Assembly (NCBI RefSeq): GCF_037975245.1
Contig: NC_092568.1
Span: 19,747,001 to 19,811,000, forward strand
Source: Apostichopus japonicus
Lineage: Eukaryota; Echinodermata; Holothuroidea; Aspidochirotida; Stichopodidae
Direction: 5' to 3'
Length of the DNA stretch: 64,000 nucleotides
Numbering within the stretch: the first letter of the stretch is position 1; the number at the start of each line of letters is the position of its first letter. A model generated the notes under the pieces. That model ran no database searches, was not told the DNA's origin, and saw only the letters and a program-made list of their open reading frames with translations. Shown here piece after piece: positions 10,689 to 22,931 of the stretch. The translations under genes and the position numbers were made by a program.

Positions 10689-13541
10689 CCCTGTATACAT
10701 ACTGTATCACTCTGAACTGTTACTAAATTATGCCAAATACACATCAACAAAAATTAGCAAATGGATACAAAACTAAGTACCTGTATAGTTTCTTAGAATC
10801 AACAGTCAAAGTAACTTTATACCTTACAAAAACAACCTTTCCAACAAAAAAACAAAAAAATGGCTCATTGCACCCATGAAAAATAGAAGACGAAATTATC
10901 AACCTAAGAAGCCGACCCATCGATACATGTGTTGTTCCTGAAGAAATGATGTAATGATATTATTAAGTTGAATGGAATCGTTACGCTGAGTTATCATAAA
11001 ACCGAATGATTATTGATAAATATGCAAGTGACAAAAAAAAAAAAAAAAATCAATTAATTTTACAGGGAGAATTATATTTGGTACTGTGGATTCACCCCCT
11101 TTTTGATATGAAATATTTGTCTTTGCAGACACAAGGGTACCAAGACATATACAGCAGAATGGGTGATCCATATATGTGTGCACACGTGATCAAACAAAAT
11201 TTAAAAAAAATACCAGTTGTAACAAAAAATCCTTTTTAACAGGTGATGTTTAATTCTCTTCTTGAGAGAATTGACCCATTAATTTCTACACTTTAGTTTG
11301 AACAAGAAGGGATATAAAGCTGGATGGTGGGGGCGGGAGACAGAGGGGGAAGGGATGGGGGAGGGGATGGCCCTTAGAGGGATGTCTGCATTATAAGTCA
11401 TACTATTAATTCAATATGAAGTCACTCAGGAAAATTAAATAAATACTCAAAAACACAAAAAGCAATTAGGAGTTAAGAATGTTGGAGACTGAATTCTTCT
11501 TGTCATTCTCCATTAGATTACCATCTATATGTCACACTATTTTGAGGAAAACCTTGGACGAAATTAGTCCATTTTACTTAATTTAAATTATGGAGACTCT
11601 ATGGTTTTCCGGTCACTTTCAACCTCAGGCTGTCATGACGAGAAATGAAAAATGCAAAAAAGTAAACTCTAGGTTTTGTATTAACTAATTAATAATTTAA
11701 AGCCCTAATGTCCATCAAAGGATAAAGTTTCATTATAATTAGAATCTTCATTCCCATCAAAAATAATTAAAATCATTTCTCTACCCAATATTGTGCCATC
11801 CCCGATGGACTTGGGGGAAGACACTTTCCCCGATCGAAACACAGTAATACAAGAATAGATAAAGGTTTTTCCCGCACACTCTTTGAGCTTAAAATATACC
11901 ATTTTTATCAAATATTACCAAATTAAAATCCAACTGACCCAAATGAAATCTCTCAGTTTCATTCCAATTCGTATGTATTTTGTCTGCACCTTCTTTCTTT
12001 TCGATTGTTTTAGAAATCATTCTAGTAGCCTCTCTTTCAGACTATAAGTCTGCCACGAAAGAATTTTCTGACAGCTAGGAGAAGTGTCCGTGTTGCCAGC
12101 GGTATATAGTTTTTACGTACAAGATGCAGTACTCGATCTGCCACTTCACTCTAGGCTTGAGCTGGATGACAGGCCTAAGCTACGAGTGCGCATTTAAAAT
12201 GGTACGGTGATCATCGTGATCCAGCCCCCCTACAAAATTCATGTTTTTAGATCGAAACCGCGGAAAGGTCCGGATCCGTGTCATAATCGGCCTTTACTGT
12301 ATCCTAGCAATTTCGAAATAAATACTCGATTCTATTTATCATCATCATCACCAAAGTCCATTTTTTTCGCTCGTTCAAATTTACGAGTCATCTGGAAGTA
12401 AATTCCCCGGCCGTGACCTTGATGCTTTTGCATTCGTTTCCCCCACTGACTGGCCGATATGGTTTCTAAACAGAACATTCAAGAAAGTATCGATTCCATT
12501 ATCGTACATCATCTTCTCTTGAAAGAGACAGGGTATGACTACAAACCTGTAACCGATCGATCAATATGGTCACACTGTAATGGTCGTCCTCGCCGCAGGT
12601 TTTCATCGGTCACATGTAAAACATATATTCCTGTAGATTTGATATCAATTCCATGCCATATTATTAAGGGTGGGTCGACCATACAACTCTCAAGAGGTCA
12701 CAAAGAAACCATTCATTTTGTGATGGAATAGTTTGTAAGAATTAATTACTGTTAAATGCATACAATAACGCCTTAAAAAATATTGTCAGCCAGCAGAAAA
12801 TTTATTATTCATATACTAATTGAACACACATTTTTCAAACTGTACGATACTTGTGCTATAATGTATTACCAGCGGTCATGTTCATGTTACAAAAGAAGCA
12901 CTTTAAAACACAAACGATCATTTCGGTTTTCTCTGAGTTCTTGAGTTTATTTACAGCTGTTGCTACTTTGTCAAGGTTTTTTTTTTCTTTTCTGGAAAGT
13001 GCCTCAATTAGTACTTAACATTAAGATGTCAATATTTTTTCTTATAATACTCAAATCACGTTTAATCAATGTAATAAAAAGTTACATCATCTTTTTATTA
13101 AATGTTTTTACCAAGGCAAACCAATTTATTAAACCTTACACATATGGTCGGCAACAGGCACCTGGCCCACCAGTGGCACATGATTTGAGTCGTCGGGTTC
13201 GGGAAGTGGTCACTCCGACAAGATTATCAATATTCCCCCCTTCCCCCCCCCCCTCCAAGCTTTGGAATACAATATGGTATAGCCCGCGTCATTGACTTGA
13301 CTCCAGTAGTACATGAGTCACAAAACTTTGGTAGCGAATGGACTTGACCTTAACTTGGGAGTGCATTGTAATTGTTACAAGTTTGATACTCGATACAGAT
13401 AGACCTTTCTCCCCTCCCCCCCTCCCGGGCCCCTTTCCCCTAAGAAAAATAAAGCATTACAAGGACTGAGGACCAAACCCCTAATTATGACGAATAGATA
13501 TTAAAGATATATATTACATGCAATGTACACATTCTGCAATG

Positions 13542-13571
13542 TGTATATATATGTATATATATTTATGTATT

Positions 13572-13608
<37 letters not shown>

Positions 13609-13616
13609 ATCTATAT
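13542..13616. repeat. (TA)n microsatellite, interrupted
   Basis: TA-rich tract with a few G, C and TTT interruptions. No SINE end is recognisable beside it, unlike several other TA tracts in the window. Confidence 0.9.
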
Positions 13617-14244
13617 GCTAATTCTTGAATATAAACTACACTAAGGCCCTTCAATAACCTCAACAGTCACAATATAGACTCGCCAAAATTGGACCTGTGG
13701 AGTGCTTTAGTTCCACATGGACAACATTTATCATATACTGTCTGAAGGACACTATATACAGCGGCAGAGACTGTAACGAGAATTATCGCTCCGTATCTAT
13801 TTCTAGTCAACATCTATATGTGTAAAATGTAATGGCAGACCATCAACTTTCAAAATGGTCATATTGTCTGGCGAAATGTTGAAATTCATCTTAATAATGT
13901 GCATCGTCTGGAAACTTTTACCAAAACTTACTGGTACCAATTTCCTACGCCGTGTTAGCGTTCTGCGTTCAGTCCCCGTCGCGATATTGCACACAGCCTT
14001 TTATTTCGGAGTCTGATGATACGTTCTTCAGACACGGCCAAAAGTACAGGCGAGTTCATTTAGTGTTACTGCCTTATCTATTTTTGTATTGATTTTATAT
14101 TGAAAGCAGTTGATGCTCCATGGTAGTAGCAACAAAAAAAACCACACACAACACATACCAAGATATGAATATGACAGAATTCAAACCAGCAATTTGACTG
14201 ACGATTGGTGGGCAGACTAGGCAAACGATACAATTACTACCAAT

Positions 14245-14269
14245 CAGACAGACAGACAGACAGACAGAC
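14245..14269. repeat. (CAGA)n microsatellite
   Basis: About six tandem CAGA/GACA tetranucleotides. Confidence 0.95.
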
Positions 14270-14544
14270 TGACGATTCAATTTAACGAATGAAAGTGTAA
14301 TATCTGCCATCCAAAGAAATGTATATTATACCCTGCTATCGCAAACTCTTTAAACTTCCCCTCCATCCCCCTCCCTCCCTATCCCCCTGGATCCTTCTTG
14401 TTAACCATATGGTATGATAAGTAAAATGTTGTCTGATATAATAATAACATAATTGCTGCAAACAAATACTTTACATGATTGTTATAACCAACTCAGCACT
14501 AACTAAAATACTTCACCTGTCACCTAACTTTGTTCTCTTTGCAG

Positions 14545-14595
14545 ATTCACCTTGTGTCGAACCCTTCTGCAACCAGGGTGGCGAGTGATATCGGG
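14545..14595 (+). pseudogene. EGF-like exon fragment, interrupted by a stop
   Basis: After a strong acceptor (TTTGTTCTCTTTGCAG, ending at 14544), phase-1 reading gives SPCVEPFCNQGGE, then TGA where an EGF domain would carry Cys, then YRG, then a donor-like G|GTGAGA (GT at 14596-14597). The spacing C-x4-C-NQGGE resembles the first half of an EGF repeat. The 51-base stretch is phase 1-1, as is usual for EGF exons. It lies antisense to BCL11 and is shorter than a full EGF exon (roughly 110-120 bases). It is most likely a displaced, decayed exon copy, though chance cannot be excluded for so short a match. Confidence 0.4.
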
Positions 14596-15028
14596 GTGAG
14601 ATAAAAGTAGTTATTCTAATCCCGCTTGCAACTTGCAACAAGAACTATGACATTTAATTGCATAAATGTCAGAGATTTGACTTTCACAAAATACCAAATT
14701 TTTGTGACACAAGATTTTCCGTACTGATTTCAAGGGTTTAAGTGTGAATAGCAGTCAAACTGATTTAATCGACGTCAAAGATGTCAAAATTCGCTGGATC
14801 AAGCTAATTTTACTGATGTCTTTCCATGACATTAGCCACAGAATAATTCAAGAAAATAGATTAATCAAACATCGAAGAAAAAAATACCAAAACAGATTTC
14901 ACTCATTCGTGAGACCCGCATTTATTGACTGACCTTCAACTATAGAATACGGCTGTATCTAGTATTTTATAACTATACATCTGTGGTACCACATTCATGC
15001 TTAAATAGTGAAGCTAATGTACAGGCTC

Positions 15029-15046
15029 ATCATCATCATCATCATA
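15029..15046. repeat. (CAT)n microsatellite
   Basis: About six CAT triplets. Confidence 0.9.
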
Positions 15047-15220
15047 GTGAGTGTCCTTTACGTGCGTTGTGACAAACACATTTCGATTAAAGGTCATATT
15101 GGTAGAACTATAAAGATCTCCATTAATTGCTGTGTTCAATTTACAGCCCATAGAACATTATACAGTAAAGTGACATTATAAGTCCATTCATTAAATTACT
15201 GGGCATATATGGCAATGACC

Positions 15221-15597
15221 CAGTGGCGGAGCGTCCATACAGTCAGAGGGGGGCAGATGCCCCCCCCCCCCGACGGACTCAAATGGACTGAAAGCGCCCT
15301 TTTCAGCTTTTTACCACTTTTTACTTATTCGAGATTCTCAAATACCTATTGACATTTGTCACATTTTGTTGGTGTAATTTTCTGACTAAATGGCGATGAC
15401 ACCTATTTATCCTTCGTTTATCTGCAAATTAGCAAGGCCCGGAAAGGGTCATTTCCGGCGATCTAGGGAGTATCTTTACTCAAAAAATTTCTGTACGCTC
15501 CACGCCAACTTGTGGTGGCGCTCTGCTTAGATAGTGTCGAAAGCGCCCCTACAGACCATTCTCGCCCCCCTGACCAATACCCCTAGCTCCACAACTG
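15221..15597. mobile_element. Non-autonomous hAT-type DNA transposon (377 bp)
   Basis: The left end is CAGTGGCGGAGC. The right end is GCTCCACAACTG, whose reverse complement CAGTTGTGGAGC matches at 10 of 12 positions. The flanks carry a perfect 8-bp duplication, CAATGACC, at 15213-15220 and 15598-15605. Subterminal stretches are C-rich (about 15257-15271 and 15565-15571). AAAGCGCCC occurs at about 15291 and again at about 15540. No transposase is encoded. Confidence 0.9.
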
Positions 15598-15790
15598 CAA
15601 TGACCCTAGCTGTATCAGGTGTGATTCATTAATGTTAAGCATTCTGGTACAGTACCTAATTCCAAGGTAACATAAAGATTGACCTCACATGATCAAGGTC
15701 ATGATCATGTATGCAATCCAAATGGATCTTTTAAAGTATCCTTTTCACAATATTGGGGATAATATAGCTTGATAAACGTTACATAAACAT

Positions 15791-15952
15791 CAATCAGTGT
15801 CCACAGCCCAGTTGATCGGGGCAACGGCATGTCATTGGAGGTTGGAAGTTTTTCACTGTCTTAGATTTACCAACTCATTTATGTTTCTAATAAGAATATA
15901 TCTATATTTATATATATATGTATATATCTATCTATCTATATATATATGAATT
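15791..15952 (+). mobile_element. Degenerate tRNA-derived SINE copy with TA-rich tail
   Basis: CAATCAGTGTCCACAGCCCAG resembles the 5' part of the family. TTGGAGGTTGGAAGTTTTTCACTG and a TTACCAACTCATTTATG segment match the 3' part, followed by a TATA/TATC tract to about 15950. The anticodon and T-arm region is heavily altered and no good B box remains. Confidence 0.65.
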
Positions 15953-16519
15953 TATATACCACAGTAATCTGGTGCCACTTCTTTGGCCACAGGCATCACA
16001 TTGCTATCTGTCCCAACACTCCACCAATCCCCCTCACCCCCTTGCCCCCTCCAACCATGGATTCTTATCCTAACTCCCTTATTTTCAATGCACCTTTTAA
16101 AGTACAGCTAACATCTTATTTCAATTCGCACATAAAAATTCAGCAGACCATGCAATTTATGAGCCTTTGTACAGAATTAGTTACCTTAATAACAGATTTA
16201 TGTTCCATACAATATGGTGGTACCTGATAACTAAATGATCAAATAAGAAAACGAATCCAATAACTGTAATTCTACTAAAATCACACCAGGATGGAAAATA
16301 ATTGGCATATTTTTTATATTTAAACATAGACTATGATTTAATCTATTTTTACTATAATTTACATACTTCTGAAATTGTTTTGGACTATATGCGTTTTACT
16401 TTATAGTATCGTTTCGTACAGGTGTGTTTATCATATTGTTGCTTTTGGCTTATACAATTTTTCTTGCCTTATTGGTTCTATATATTTAATATTTTGGTTT
16501 TTGTTTACGATTTGTTTTT

Positions 16520-16602
16520 AGGTTTAACATCTGTAAAGCGCTTTGAGCAGCTTTGCTGATTATGTGCTATATACATTTTACTTATTATTATTATTATTAT
16601 AA
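16520..16602 (+). mobile_element. 3' end of a LINE/SINE-type retroposon
   Basis: GTAAAGCGCTTTGAGCAGC, then GCTGATTATGTGCTATATAC and an (ATT)n tail, form a 3' terminus seen widely in animal CR1/L2-like retroposons and their SINE partners. No reverse transcriptase is readable upstream; the AT-rich sequence back to about 16290 may be its 3' UTR. Confidence 0.55.
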
Positions 16603-19600
16603 AGGAGGGAGGTTAATGCAACTATCTTGATACATCAGTTAGATGGTGGGAGGGGCAGTTGATGATGGACGGATATCCTACTACAGTACTAGGTGTAAAT
16701 GTAATGGCATGATTTGATCAGGGTGACACAAAGTTACAATAAATATGCCAGTTTTAATTTATAATCAAGATTATCCATTTAATCTCAGCTCTGAATACGA
16801 TATATTGATATAAAGCTGAAGTTATTGTTAAGGTCTGTATCATTGTTTACATTCTAGTGTTATTGAAATAACACTATGTACTAATGACGTACCTGAAAAT
16901 TCAGCTGCATTACCCAAAACTAGATCCCTAGACTACCATCTTTATTATGCACTTTGATTTTTTTTTAATTGGACTTTGCCAAAAAAACTGGCATCTAATG
17001 TTACAGCCTGACTGTCATTTTCTTAGAAAAGGAAGGAAACATATAATTGCATTCATAAAGCTTGTAATTTTTTTGTTTTTCTTCTTTATTTCTTTAAATC
17101 ATACAGACTACGCCAGACTTTATATTTAAAGGGTCATAATGTGCCTTTTCTATTACAAAAGTTACATGCAAAAGTCATAAAATGACAAAATGCACTGTAA
17201 GGCAGACATTGTCCCTGGAGCGTTGTGAAAAATTAGGACACTGAATTAAGGGGCAGGAACAGAGGCGAAAGAGATCAAAAGTGAGTGTACAACAATTTGT
17301 CTGCATCATGGGCACTAAATTTATATCAATTCACTAAAAATGCCACTCATTGGATCATTCAACTGATAAAGGGGTCAGAAAAAGAAAAGAAACAATTAAC
17401 CTTCATCCTAAGGAAATATGATGGAAAATTCTCAAAGATGACTTAACTTTTTATCAATATAATTGCCCCTGAGTTTGCTAGAAAGTTAACGGAATGGACT
17501 CCCATGTTTAACAATCGCCTGGGTACACCATCACAAAACTTCATTCACTGAACATTAATTAATCCTCATATTTAACACTCCTCAAACGTCTCAGGGTATA
17601 ATTTGAAGGATCATATCCGTCCAGAAAGTACTCTGTAATTTTATACCAATCAAACGAAATAGGCTGCGCCAAAATTAAGAGGCAACGCATCCCCATCGAT
17701 ACAACCTGATCCAAGCTTGCATTTCCATCTTTTCGACTGACGCAAGTTATGAAATGCCCTTCTCTTCCCTGCCGTGCCCAATGCAACTAATGATCGGCAT
17801 GTTAGTAAACCAGTTGGCTAAAACAGGAGGTGAATAGAAATTCTGTCTTAATTTTCGGATTGAGTGTGTTTCCCCCCCCCCCCCCCCCCGCCCGTTAATT
17901 ATAAAGGAGCACTTATCTATCTAATTGATCCTTTATGGTAAACACTTGTATTTTTTTGTACCTGTCGAAAAGTGGCTTCACCATACCCGACATTGCAGTT
18001 GGGTTTTGGATATGTACAATACTGTATATTATTTCCCCTCGTCATATATTGCAACAGCAGAGGGAGATCGAATGAGAGTCCAATTTTTAAAAAAACAGGA
18101 CAAGTGGAAACATGCACAGAGAATGAAGTGATCAAACACAACATCTCCATCAGACAATTGGTACTTTGTCATTGATAAAGTTTATATTATTACATTAGCA
18201 TACATCATTGCCATTCATGGTGTCCAGGTGAATATAAAAGACATATTCACCGCTGTCGTGAATTGTGTGGACTGAAGCTGGGGGAAAAATAGGGGTTGGT
18301 CGATGAGTGTGAACAGAAAACAAAGGGTGTTACATATATATCTCTTTATCAATCGATCTGTTGCCCATGCAGATAGAATTTAGCCACAAAGTTTGGTTGG
18401 GATCGATGTAAAATGATAACTGGTCACATGACCATGGTAGACATTCAGATTAGTATCGATGACCTCAGATGACCTTATGATTATTCTTTTATACGACAGT
18501 ATATATGACTATACACCACAAACATATCAATATACTAGTAGCGTGGCTTAAATTTGCCCAGTAAAGGAATCACCAAAATGAAAAAAATAAAAAGAGTGGC
18601 TTTTAATAGACTCTGTTGCGGGTAAATAACTTGTCATAGCCTAGAGCACTTTTAAAGTGAGAGATCCTGCTGATTAGAGGAATCTATTTACTCTCTGAAA
18701 GAATCGCCTGTGTGTTGAAAAGAACTTAGTTTGGGCATGTTTGGAACCATATATAGCGATATTACTAACTGACATGTTCCATATTTAGCTTTGATGCTTT
18801 GGAGTATACATGTTCTAGCATGACAGTAGGTCTACGCTGATGCGATATATGTTCGGAAATAATATTGGGTGTGTGGAAAGTAATATTTGATTCTGACGTA
18901 TGGACCTATATCTATAAGTAATATATACATGTACATGTAAGTAAATATGAATTATAGATGCATATCATAACACTTAGCCTACGCGATTCATGTCTGTTTG
19001 AATGTCCCGTGTATACTTAATATGGAAATGACATTCGGCGATTCACGGACCTCGTACAGGGAATGATTTTATTGTTCAAATTTTGTATTGCAGTTTTGAA
19101 ATCTCTGTATTTTGTCTTCTAGAATATATATGTAAAATATAAAAATAAAAATACATCTTTGTACTTGTTTTTATACATTTTGCAAATTTTGCATATATAC
19201 CGTAGCATTTTGCATTGCTATTCTCGGGATAAATTATTCCTTGCAATAAAGCCACCATGGATTTTCATTCACAATTTCACATATTAAAGAGAGGCAATAT
19301 ATATATTTTTTTTTTTGCCTCTCCTGTATGAAACGATCATGTGTCTTTAAAGGATATTTGGGCATGCAAATATATGGTTGCTATGGAATTTCTTTAAGTT
19401 TTGCTGGATTCTTGCATCTTCTTTTTTTAAACCCCCATTTTTAGCAGATATATTGAAATTATTCAGAGGATATTTGAGCGTATAACAATAATATGAATTT
19501 GTAAAACCCCATTAAGATTTGATGGTGCATATACATATAGTCATGAATAATAATCATCATAATAATGGCTCATTTGTTTCACTCCAAATGAATATTTTGT

Positions 19601-21633
19601 CTGGCAAAGGAAATTAAGGCATGGATGGGGTTTTTTGGAGTTATAACTTTCAAGTTCAACTATTTTGGATTGCACGTTTTCGATATGTATATAAGTAGAC
19701 TTCCGGTGCAAAATGTCCCGATGCAAAATACCTGTGCAAGCAAAAAGAAAAAGTGTCTTGCAAATACCGTGGCAACTCAAGAGACAAATGACTTCCATCT
19801 TTAGAAGCTGAAGAAAATGATGCAGTCACATCTGAGCTTCAAGTTAAATTCTTAACAGTGTTGCTGTAATGTCATCATCTTCTATACATTACTTACTTTG
19901 TACAAAATGTGTGCATTTCGACTGTAATCATAGATAGGCTTACAGAACATACCACGGTATGTGTACTTGGCATTAGCTAATCCTATACACTGCAAGTTGC
20001 AAATACCTCAGGGTTTAATAGTAATTACATAGTTGACTTCAGCTTTCCCCCGTACAGTTCGATCTTCCATGCACGTATGGGATTGTAGATTACTAACAAC
20101 GTCTGGCTTTATATATATAGCACCCATAATGTTAGCACACTCACCGTAACAAATGTATACATATTTCTACTACATGACTGGTTTCTCAGCGTTGACCTTA
20201 AAATGTTACAATGTGCCAGTCCATTTGTGTCTAAAAATTAATCTTCAGCTTTAACATGATTGCTTTTCTTTCAATTTTCTCTCAATTCAAACAAAAAGCT
20301 GAAAACAAATAAATTTATGACACACCTGTACCTGAGATGTCAAATGTATTTAAAAGTTTATCGGAATTCCCTGTGGGCATCAATTGCACACACTGCTTTC
20401 AACAATGCTTGAATGCTTAAAGAAGAAAAAAAAAGAAGGGGGGGGGGAGGAGGAGGAAAAACACACATTTTCTTGTATATTCTATAGTTTGAACATTATG
20501 GCAGTACAGTAGTAATATTAATTTATAATCCACCTGTTACATTTAACACCTTGGGTAAGACAATTTCTTTTCTTTTAATTTGATCTCATCTTAATTTGTT
20601 TTTTAGTTTATTTCTCTTATAGTTGGACGCTCTACATTTTTTTTTTTTTTTTTGGTTGACAAGCATACTGAAATGTTAGCACGAGGTTATGAGTATAAAA
20701 AAAAAAAAACCCATCCTTGATTAATACATAAATTTCTACAGCCCTTACGAATAGAGTATTCATGCAGAGTCTCTTCCATGTAATCCCTCCATCCCGAGTT
20801 AAGAAAAGAAGATGTTAGCAAAAACGACTTTGAAAAACCCCCTGGAGGAATTCTGAAGGGCTACTGTGAAATAGGAGGGGTTTTTTTCTGTTTTAATTGA
20901 GTTCATTTCCCATGCCAATCAAATTTAATCATGTGATTTTGAACAGACCGGGCGAGCAGTCACCTCCTCGACTTTCAAGCTTCTCAACATTTATTTTAAA
21001 CGAAAACATTCGCGAAGAACATTTTAACCGCGGTGACGACAAAGACGACGATCCCAAGTCATCGTGGTGGCTTTTTTTTTCTTTCCTCTTTTTTTCTTTC
21101 TTCCGAGGAGAGCGAGAAAGACAAAAAAGAAAGGCCGTAGACTTATTTCTTTGCATAGAGAGTGCTACTGTTGTGGCTTTCTCTCGGGATTGCCACGTTC
21201 ATTACTTCTAATAATTGCAGCTTGTTGAAGATTGAAGCAGCAAGCCATGTATGACAAAATTTGTGTAAAGCATACAAAAATAACAGAAAAACAGCGAATA
21301 AAACAAAACAAAAACCAAAGAGCCTGGAAACATATTTATTGACTATAAAATCACATAACCTTTGGCAAGAGACAAGATGATCTATCTAAAAGTCTAACTA
21401 TGACATCAAATTGGTCTCAGATTGTTGCCAATATTCCCTCATCTCATTAAAGTGTTTTGTTTATTTTTTTTTTAAAGATAGAGCAAAAAACTTGAGTGTT
21501 GTCCAAAGTCTTGACAATTTGTTGAACTGATTTAAAGATGAGATATTCATATATTATGTAAATATGTATATTGAAGCAGACTGCATTGGAAAAGTGCCAT
21601 GTATGGCTTTAATATACATATAATATATTAATA

Positions 21634-21641
<8 letters not shown>
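16603..21641. other. Intron sequence; no gene seen
   Basis: AT-rich with a poly(C) tract at 17.87 kb, a G-run at about 20439-20448, T-runs near 20638-20655 and an A-run near 20698-20710. The minus-strand frame at 17559-17786 looks somewhat protein-like but matches nothing I recognise. Confidence 0.55.
17872..17889. repeat. Poly(C) tract, 18 bases
   Basis: Uninterrupted C-run, which is a G-run in the BCL11 pre-mRNA. Confidence 0.95.
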
Positions 21642-21680
<39 letters not shown>

Positions 21681-21815
21681 GAAATTGTAGTGAGTTGGAA
21701 AGTCCAGAACCAGAACAGTGAAAAAACTTCCAGCCTCCACCCTCCACTTTATATGCGGACACCCTAACCCAGCTAGGCTATGGACGCTGATTGGATGTCC
21801 AGAGGGTCGAAACCG
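21642..21815 (-). mobile_element. tRNA-derived SINE copy lacking the T arm
   Basis: On the minus strand the 5' part (CTCTGGACATCCAATCAGCG, then TAGCCTAGCTGGGTTAGGG) and the 3' part (GGTGGAGGCTGGAAGTTTTTT) match the 9.8-kb copy. Between AAAG and GGTGGAGG the B-box segment is missing. The 3' end passes through a CAATTTCAAT-type segment into the TA tract at 21642-21677. Confidence 0.8.
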
Positions 21816-22036
21816 GCAAGGAAGGTCGTAATTCCACTGTAGGCCATTGTTACATGTATGGAACAATACTAGCTCTGTTTTGGTGACATATTTTACCTAA
21901 TTACTCTAGAGATCAATCATGATGCTAACCAATTCGAAAACATTTGTGATTCCTAAAGCCGAATCTCGAAAGAGTTACTTTGAGCAGACAATGTTTAATG
22001 AACTGTAAATAAATGACAAAGCCAATAAATACATAT

Positions 22037-22138
22037 ATGATTGAAATTGTAGTGTGTTGGAAAATCCAGAACTGTGAAAAAAAAAAAGGCCAGCCTCCAC
22101 TGGGATTCGAACCAGTTTTATATGCAGACACCCTATAT
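22037..22138 (-). mobile_element. tRNA-derived SINE fragment with intact B box
   Basis: On the minus strand, AGGGTGTCTGCATATAAAAC is followed directly by the B box GGTTCGAATCC, then AGTGGAGGCTGG and the family 3' end (TTTTCCAACACACTACAATT). The anticodon-stem 3' side is deleted and the 5' end is truncated. It lies about 0.25 kb from the preceding copy. Confidence 0.75.
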
Positions 22139-22753
22139 GATATAAATAAAATTGTAGGTGACCAAACACCGATTTAATTCTTCAAATAAAGCTTAACGAA
22201 TGATTGATGAATCGTTGCATTATGTCAACACATTTTGTTGCCCTAGTGTTATTTCTCCATGTGCTGCTGGTATTAATCACATCAAAGAAAATTATACGCA
22301 AAATGGAAATTATTTCAAACTTTTCTGTAATTCATTTCGTTCCCCAAGATTATCTTGACTAATTGACTACTCAAGCTAATGAATAACATTGATAATACAT
22401 TTTAAAGATATAAACCATTGCATATATTGTAGATTAACATACTGGCTTCAATGTCTTTGGAAAGCCAACTGTGACAAAACTAATGCGACTGTGCAACAGT
22501 GTCAGGCGTCTTTACTACATTTTCATTAAATAACACAATAATTTAAGAAATTGGATAATTTATCAAGTTTAATAAATATCTCCCTAAATTTGTGTTTTAG
22601 TTTAAGGAATATGTATCATTAATACTCCTAAACAAACATGTCTTGCATTGGATATGTTGGTGGCAATTTACTTTATGCTAGTTAAGTTTATGCTAGCTTA
22701 ATATATGTCTACTGTTAAAACAAGCAGCCATATAGATCACCAACACCCAAAGT

Positions 22754-22931
22754 CAGCGGTGACGAAAAAGCCAGGTGGGGCCTCCAGGACAATTATGTCT
22801 CCCGAGGCCCCCTTTAAATAGCAAGCACTCTTCATACTTTCCACGACCCCCTACGTATTTTATCGGGGGCTCCCAAATTGATCCCTAGCCTTGGGCTGTA
22901 GCCCCCTTATCCCCACCTCAAGAGGTCAGCC
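22754..22931. mobile_element. Possible decayed transposon fragment
   Basis: A stretch beginning CAGCGGTGACG with several GGCCCCC/GGGGGC blocks differs in base composition from the AT-rich surroundings. CCCAAAGT just before it and CCCAAACT just after it match at 7 of 8 positions, hinting at an 8-bp duplication. The right end does not form a clear inverted repeat with the left, so the assignment is weak. Confidence 0.3.

Larger units (their letters stand above)
10697..14544. other. Intron sequence; no confirmed gene
   Basis: G-rich tract at about 11327-11370, C-runs near 13238-13255 and 13410-13430, a TA tract, and a CpG-richer stretch (about 12170-12450) preceding a 90-codon open frame at 12459-12731 with a good start context but no known domain. 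Confidence 0.5.
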
